A stretch of 64,000 bases of DNA from Chloroflexia bacterium SDU3-3 (GTDB taxonomy: Bacteria > Chloroflexota > Chloroflexia > Chloroflexales > Roseiflexaceae), in the NCBI GenBank assembly GCA_009268125.1, contig WBOU01000016.1, positions 1-64,000 of the forward strand. Reading direction: 5' to 3'. Below, piece after piece: positions 61,045 through 64,000 of this stretch. Positions within the stretch are counted from its first letter, which is position 1. The number at the start of each line of letters is the position of its first letter. The notes beneath the pieces are model-generated. The model was given only the letters and a program-made list of their open reading frames with translations, made no database searches and was not told where the DNA came from. A program made the translations under genes and the position numbers.

Positions 61045-61632
61045 TCACAGCTTGCTTATGACCAACCGACTAATTGCCTTCAGGGTATCAAAGACCCCGT
61101 CGCCGCGCGTCGCCACTGCCTCAATGCGCGGCCAGTTGGTGCCAAGCGATGGCGGGTTGAGAAACTGATCGAGCTTGTCGGAAGGCAGGCGATTGGGGAG
61201 ATCGGCTTTGTTGTACTGAAGGACGATCGGGAACTCCCGAAAGTTCTTATTCATCTTCGTGATGTTTTGGGCAAGCTCGCGCAGGCTCTTGAGGTTTTCC
61301 TCAAGTTTGTGCCGCTGCGAGTCGGCCACGAACACCACGCCGTCAGCGCCGTTGAGCACCGCCACACGGGTGCGCTCGTAGAGCACCTGGCCAGGCACGG
61401 TGTAGAGATGGAATCGCGTCTGGAAGCCACGCACCTTGCCGAGGTCAAGCGGCAGGAAGTCGAAGAAAAGGGTGCGCTCGGTTTCAGTTGCGATGGAGAG
61501 AAGCTCGCCCTTGACCTCTTTGGGGACGGCGCTGTGAATGTACTGCAGATTGCTCGTCTTACCGCCCATACCAGGGCCATAGTAGACAATCTTGCAGTGG
61601 ATCTCGCGTGCTGCAACGTTAATCAGGGCCAT
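61045..61632 (-). CDS. mglA: MglA-type small Ras-like GTPase
   Basis: A 195-residue cytoplasmic GTPase. P-loop GPGMGGKTSN at 19-28, switch region ETERTLFFDFLPLDLG, the MglA form of the G3 motif LYTVPGQVLYERTR, ADGVVFVADSQ, and NKAD in IVLQYNKADLP as G4. MglA sets cell polarity and drives gliding or pilus positioning in Myxococcus and Thermus, switched by the Roadblock protein MglB. The Roadblock gene lies 65 bases upstream on the same strand and a DUF4388 gene downstream. Confidence 0.93.
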   Translation of the reverse strand: MALINVAAREIHCKIVYYGPGMGGKTSNLQYIHSAVPKEVKGELLSIATETERTLFFDFLPLDLGKVRGFQTRFHLYTVPGQVLYERTRVAVLNGADGVVFVADSQRHKLEENLKSLRELAQNITKMNKNFREFPIVLQYNKADLPNRLPSDKLDQFLNPPSLGTNWPRIEAVATRGDGVFDTLKAISRLVISKL

Positions 61633-61697
61633 ACGGTCCTCTCGTATGCCATAACTCTCAGGGAAAGTACAAGCGTCATTAGAAGGCGGCCCCGCGG

Positions 61698-62192
61698 CTA
61701 ATCACGGAACAGCAGATCGATCGTATCTTCCATAGAAGTGCGGAAAGACGAACCAAGAACATCATCCCGGGCCTTGTGCTGTTGCCGCACGCGCTCGAGC
61801 ACGGCGCTCAGCTCGTCGGTGGCCTTCTTGGTCAGCACCTTGACAAGGCCGATGTGCGTACCTTTGTTGAAGATAATGCAGAGAATCCACTGCTCTTCGA
61901 TCAGAGCAATGAAGATGTTTTCGCGCACGCCCTGCTGAAAGAGCATGCGGAAATCTTTCTCACGCAGCAGCTTTGCGACTTCGCGCGAGGACGCAAAGGT
62001 ACCAGCTATCAGCGCGCCCAGCGCGGTAATATCCTGGCGGCTGCTATCGCCCTGAGATGCAATGACTTGCCCACTTTTGTCGAGAAGCAGAGCATGGTTC
62101 CCCTGCGTATCCTCGACAAGGTGCGCCAGACACTCCTCGATCTGGGCTACCTCTTCAGTCGGGACAATGACACTGGTGAGCTGTGGATCCAT
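61698..62192 (-). CDS. Roadblock/LC7 protein, MglB-like
   Basis: A 164-residue protein. Residues about 15-125 form a Roadblock/LC7 domain: IEECLAHLVEDTQGNHALLL, DKSGQVIASQGD, ITALGALIAGTFASSREVAK and WILCIIFNKGTHIGLVK. In MglAB pairs it acts as GTPase-activating partner of MglA. The C-terminal tail (RDDVLGSSFRTSMEDTIDLL) ends in an acidic hydrophobic helix. It is the first gene of the cluster; a minus-strand TATAAT at 62259 is a likely -10. Confidence 0.85.
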   Translation of the reverse strand: MDPQLTSVIVPTEEVAQIEECLAHLVEDTQGNHALLLDKSGQVIASQGDSSRQDITALGALIAGTFASSREVAKLLREKDFRMLFQQGVRENIFIALIEEQWILCIIFNKGTHIGLVKVLTKKATDELSAVLERVRQQHKARDDVLGSSFRTSMEDTIDLLFRD

Positions 62193-62258
62193 GGCGTATC
62201 CTATCCTGTTTGCTGTGGTACCCGCGCCGGGGAAACGCGATCCTGCCCGACGCTGCTA

Positions 62259-62264
62259 TTATAC
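62259..62264 (-). promoter_or_regulatory. -10 of the Roadblock-MglA cluster
   Basis: Minus-strand TATAAT, about 70 bases before the 62192 start codon. Confidence 0.55.
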
Positions 62265-62292
62265 TACATTCGTCAGCGAGACGCGCCTGCGA

Positions 62293-62580
62293 TCATGCCT
62301 CGGCGCCATTCGCGCGCTCTTTCTCTTTCGGCGGCCGACCAGTGCGGATGTTCCGCAGCGAGTGAATAGTAGCAGAAATTGCGCGATCTGCCCACCCGTA
62401 GATGGTTGGGCGGCTCTTGCTGAGATCGTCGGCGATCTGAGTAACATTTGTTCGGTATTCAGGATCAAACGTTGCGAGGTTAATCCGCGCCGATGCCACA
62501 ATCTGAAGGATTTCTTCCTCGGTGAGGTTATGATCGCGGATAAGCTTTTTTGCACGTTTGCTACTCAGATCCAGGCGCAT
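62293..62580 (-). CDS. Small helix-turn-helix protein
   Basis: A 95-residue, strongly basic and helical protein. VTQIADDLSKSRPTIYGWAD at residues about 46-65 is a helix-turn-helix, and the tail has TGRPPKEKE, which resembles an AT-hook. The N-terminal half (LSSKRAKKLIRDHNLTEEEI) is also helical. Family not recognised. AAGGAGGG precedes the ATG and TATGAT at 62669 on the minus strand is a plausible -10. It lies upstream of the Roadblock gene and might regulate it, which is inference. Confidence 0.7.
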   Translation of the reverse strand: MRLDLSSKRAKKLIRDHNLTEEEILQIVASARINLATFDPEYRTNVTQIADDLSKSRPTIYGWADRAISATIHSLRNIRTGRPPKEKERANGAEA

Positions 62581-62890
62581 ATGCGCCCTCCTTACCGCAT
62601 GTGCTGATTCGCAGCCCTGCCGTCGGACACGGAAGACAGGATATCGGGTCGGAATTGTTTGTCATCATATCATACCCACCACGGGCTGTCCAGTACTGTT
62701 TGTAAATAGTAATCGGCGGGTGCGCTCATAGGTATAGCATAGTACTCATGTCACTACAAAGCATAGCGATGACCTAGGCTTAGCCTGTGCGAAATCGAGA
62801 TGCACAGCAGATCGTGGCCGCGAGGGCCGACACTTACAGCGCCGCTTTGGCCCAAGCTGGCGGCGAAGTGTAAATGTTTGCCCAGCAAAA
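62581..62890. other. Intergenic stretch, no gene seen
   Basis: Lower in GC than its surroundings, with short AT-rich words such as TATAGCATAGTACT at about 62733-62746 and the minus-strand TATGAT for the HTH gene. The only clear structure beyond this is the hsp20 terminator that follows. Confidence 0.4.
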
Positions 62891-62891
62891 C

Positions 62892-62927
62892 AAAAAAGGC
62901 GCGGCCACACGATCGTGTGGCCGCGCC
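62892..62927 (-). terminator. Terminator of hsp20
   Basis: GGCGCGGCCACACGA and TCGTGTGGCCGCGCC form a 30-base perfect palindrome, followed on the minus strand by TTTTTTG. Confidence 0.85.
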
Positions 62928-62973
62928 CCAGCGCGGGTGCCTAGCCGCCAAACGGCCAGGCATGCTGCCAAGC

Positions 62974-63456
62974 TTAGTTGTTGCTCGCCGCCAGCTCGGG
63001 CTGGCCAGCGCCCACGCTCACGCTGATCTTGCGCGGCTTGAGCGCCTCGGCCTTGGGGATGACTAGGTTGAGCACGCCGTGCTCTAGGCTGGCGCGGATG
63101 CCCTCGGCGTTGACCGTGGTGGGCAGCGAGATGCTGCGCTGGAACGCGCCAAACCGGCGCTCGACACGGTGGTAGCTGCGCTCCTTGCTCTCCTGATCCT
63201 GCTTGACCTCGCCACGGATGGTGAGCACGTTGTTCTCGACGGTGATGTCCAGATCCTCAGGCTTCAGGCCGGGCACGGCGGCCTCGACCACAAAGGCGTC
63301 CTTGGTCTCGCTCAGATCCATGGCGGGGGCGAAGGCAGCGCCTGGGCGGCGCGGGGCGGCAGCAGGCGAGACGACACTATCCTCAAACAGCTGCTGCATG
63401 GCCTCGCGCAGAGTCATCATGTCCTGGACAGGGTCCCAGCGATTCAGGCTTGTCAT
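62974..63456 (-). CDS. Small heat-shock protein, Hsp20/alpha-crystallin family
   Basis: A 160-residue chaperone that binds unfolding proteins. Residues about 45-145 form the alpha-crystallin domain: FVVEAAVPGLKPEDLDITVE, NNVLTIRGEVK, YHRVERRFGAFQRSISLPTT, and the C-terminal ASLEHGVLNLVIPKAEALKP signature. The N terminus is the usual MMTLREAMQQLFED. The start at MTSLNRW is supported by AAGGAGAAG; an ATG seven codons earlier is less likely. I found no CIRCE or other heat-shock operator upstream. It is divergent from the GAF gene at 63592. Confidence 0.94.
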   Translation of the reverse strand: MTSLNRWDPVQDMMTLREAMQQLFEDSVVSPAAAPRRPGAAFAPAMDLSETKDAFVVEAAVPGLKPEDLDITVENNVLTIRGEVKQDQESKERSYHRVERRFGAFQRSISLPTTVNAEGIRASLEHGVLNLVIPKAEALKPRKISVSVGAGQPELAASNN

Positions 63457-63591
63457 GGCAACTTCTCCTTGTATCATTTATCTATGTCAGGTGGCCCGCG
63501 GCTCGACTTTTGCTGTCCATCTGCCGCGTTGCCGTACGTGTATTAGTATATTCAGCGTATGTTAGAATAGCGTCTGTGGAGCGCTAGAGCA

Positions 63592-64000
63592 ATGTTAGAT
63601 ACCTCCGACAAACGACTTCGCCAGCGCGAGCTGCTGCTGCGGATCAGCAGCGCCCTGACCGAGCAGCTCGACCTTGGGTACGTGCTCAACCTCGTGATCG
63701 ATGTGGCCGTGGATCTGCTGGCCGGCACATCCGGCCTGATCGGCCTGCGCGACGAGGATGGGCAGGTGCGCGTGCACGCCGCCGCCCGCCTGCCTAGAGA
63801 GACATGGTCGGCCTTCGAGCCGCTGCTGGCGCTGCCCCCCACCGAGAGCTACGCCGTGGGCCGCGCCTTGGGCGAGATCGCCCGCACCACCGCGCTGCCG
63901 CTGCGCCAGGCTATTGCGCTGCCGCTGGTGTTTCGCGGCAATGCTATCGGCATCATCTATGTGTTTCGCGCCGCCGTGAACGTGGCCTTCACCCGCGAGG
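63592..64000 (+). CDS. GAF-domain sensor protein, 5' part only
   Basis: The first 136 codons of a gene cut by the window end. MLDTSDKRLRQRELLLRISS is a short helical lead, followed by LDLGYVLNLVIDVAVDLLAG, GLIGLRDEDGQVRVHAAARL and QAIALPLVFRGNAIGIIYVF, which make up a GAF domain. Such N-terminal GAF domains usually precede a histidine kinase or another output domain. No clear ribosome site; GGAGCG lies about 12 bases upstream. Confidence 0.75.
   Translation, partial: MLDTSDKRLRQRELLLRISSALTEQLDLGYVLNLVIDVAVDLLAGTSGLIGLRDEDGQVRVHAAARLPRETWSAFEPLLALPPTESYAVGRALGEIARTTALPLRQAIALPLVFRGNAIGIIYVFRAAVNVAFTRE

Noticed and set aside
60995-61085. A complete tRNA-Ile(GAT) on the minus strand (an AAGCT/AGCTT stem around a GAT-containing loop precedes the T-arm)
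   Set aside because: The D-arm is poor, position 37 would be C, and the 5' acceptor strand does not match CGTCGAT. Only the 3' fragment is supported.
60994-61701. 235-codon plus-strand frame over mglA
   Set aside because: It is antisense to a gene with full GTPase motifs and lacks a ribosome site.
62581-63580. CIRCE or similar heat-shock operator for hsp20
   Set aside because: No TTAGCACTC/GAGTGCTAA inverted repeat is present upstream of hsp20.

Overview
The window is high-GC DNA (I estimate about two thirds G+C by eye) that is densely coding on both strands. Its content suits a filamentous, gliding member of Chloroflexota, class Chloroflexia. The signs are an MglA-type GTPase beside a Roadblock protein and a DUF4388 protein, an HD-GYP protein, a trehalose synthase, inositol-phosphate synthase, and gene-free stretches filled with dispersed and tandem repeats. 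The assignment rests on gene content and repeat style; there is no rRNA or complete tRNA here to test it.

Layout. 1-12.5 kb: acetyltransferase, 3-methyladenine glycosylase (tag), a membrane STAS protein, a small zinc-ribbon gene behind a strong promoter and an in-leader terminator, a 963-residue TPM/coiled-coil surface protein, a MocR regulator, DUF554 and B3/4 proteins, a 43/22-bp minisatellite and a DUF4177 pair of which one copy is frameshifted. 12.6-15.6 kb: thiB-thiP under a TPP riboswitch with its own terminator. 15.9-19.7 kb: M16 presequence-type protease and a family 2 glycosyltransferase. 20.6-25.6 kb: hisC, a site-2 protease with a TPR tail, an hisN-like phosphatase and a secreted BNR-repeat protein. 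26.0-30.6 kb: a second TPP riboswitch driving a salvage operon, cytX-thiE-thiM-thiW-thiD. 31.6-40.6 kb: HD-GYP protein, a large GT-C-like membrane protein with an SH3-like insert, a MerR regulator with a near-leaderless promoter, an aldo-keto reductase, a methyltransferase/acetyltransferase cluster. 41.4-50.5 kb: treS, lpdA, a Cys-rich small protein, a pentapeptide-repeat protein, a 17 x 21-bp array, inositol-phosphate synthase, a DUF697 protein, and murA with Asp in place of the catalytic Cys. 50.7-57.7 kb: a sigma-54 block with an NtrC-type activator, RpoN carrying a zinc-ribbon-like insert, a candidate sigma-54-dependent gene between them, three small membrane proteins and a REC-GAF-PAS-histidine kinase. 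57.8-64 kb: hisIE, purH, a DUF4388-MglA-Roadblock polarity cluster, a small HTH protein, hsp20, and the start of a GAF-domain sensor cut by the window end.

How it works together. Two TPP-sensing leaders control thiamine uptake and salvage of its pyrimidine and thiazole halves. Nothing for de novo synthesis is present and the ATPase of the thiB-thiP transporter is missing from the window, so the picture is one of scavenging. Histidine genes are scattered (hisC, hisN, hisIE). Many genes share an extended -10 of the type TGSTAYRAT, usually with no clear -35 box.

The most notable unexplained structure is the repeat landscape. A hairpin-rich intergenic element of about 245 bp (family A) is present in around ten full or partial copies, often next to a CACCAAG-type repeat (family B). 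Separate inverted-pair REPIN-like elements (family C) and four non-coding tandem arrays add to it. No CRISPR array, prophage, transposase or complete tRNA was found.
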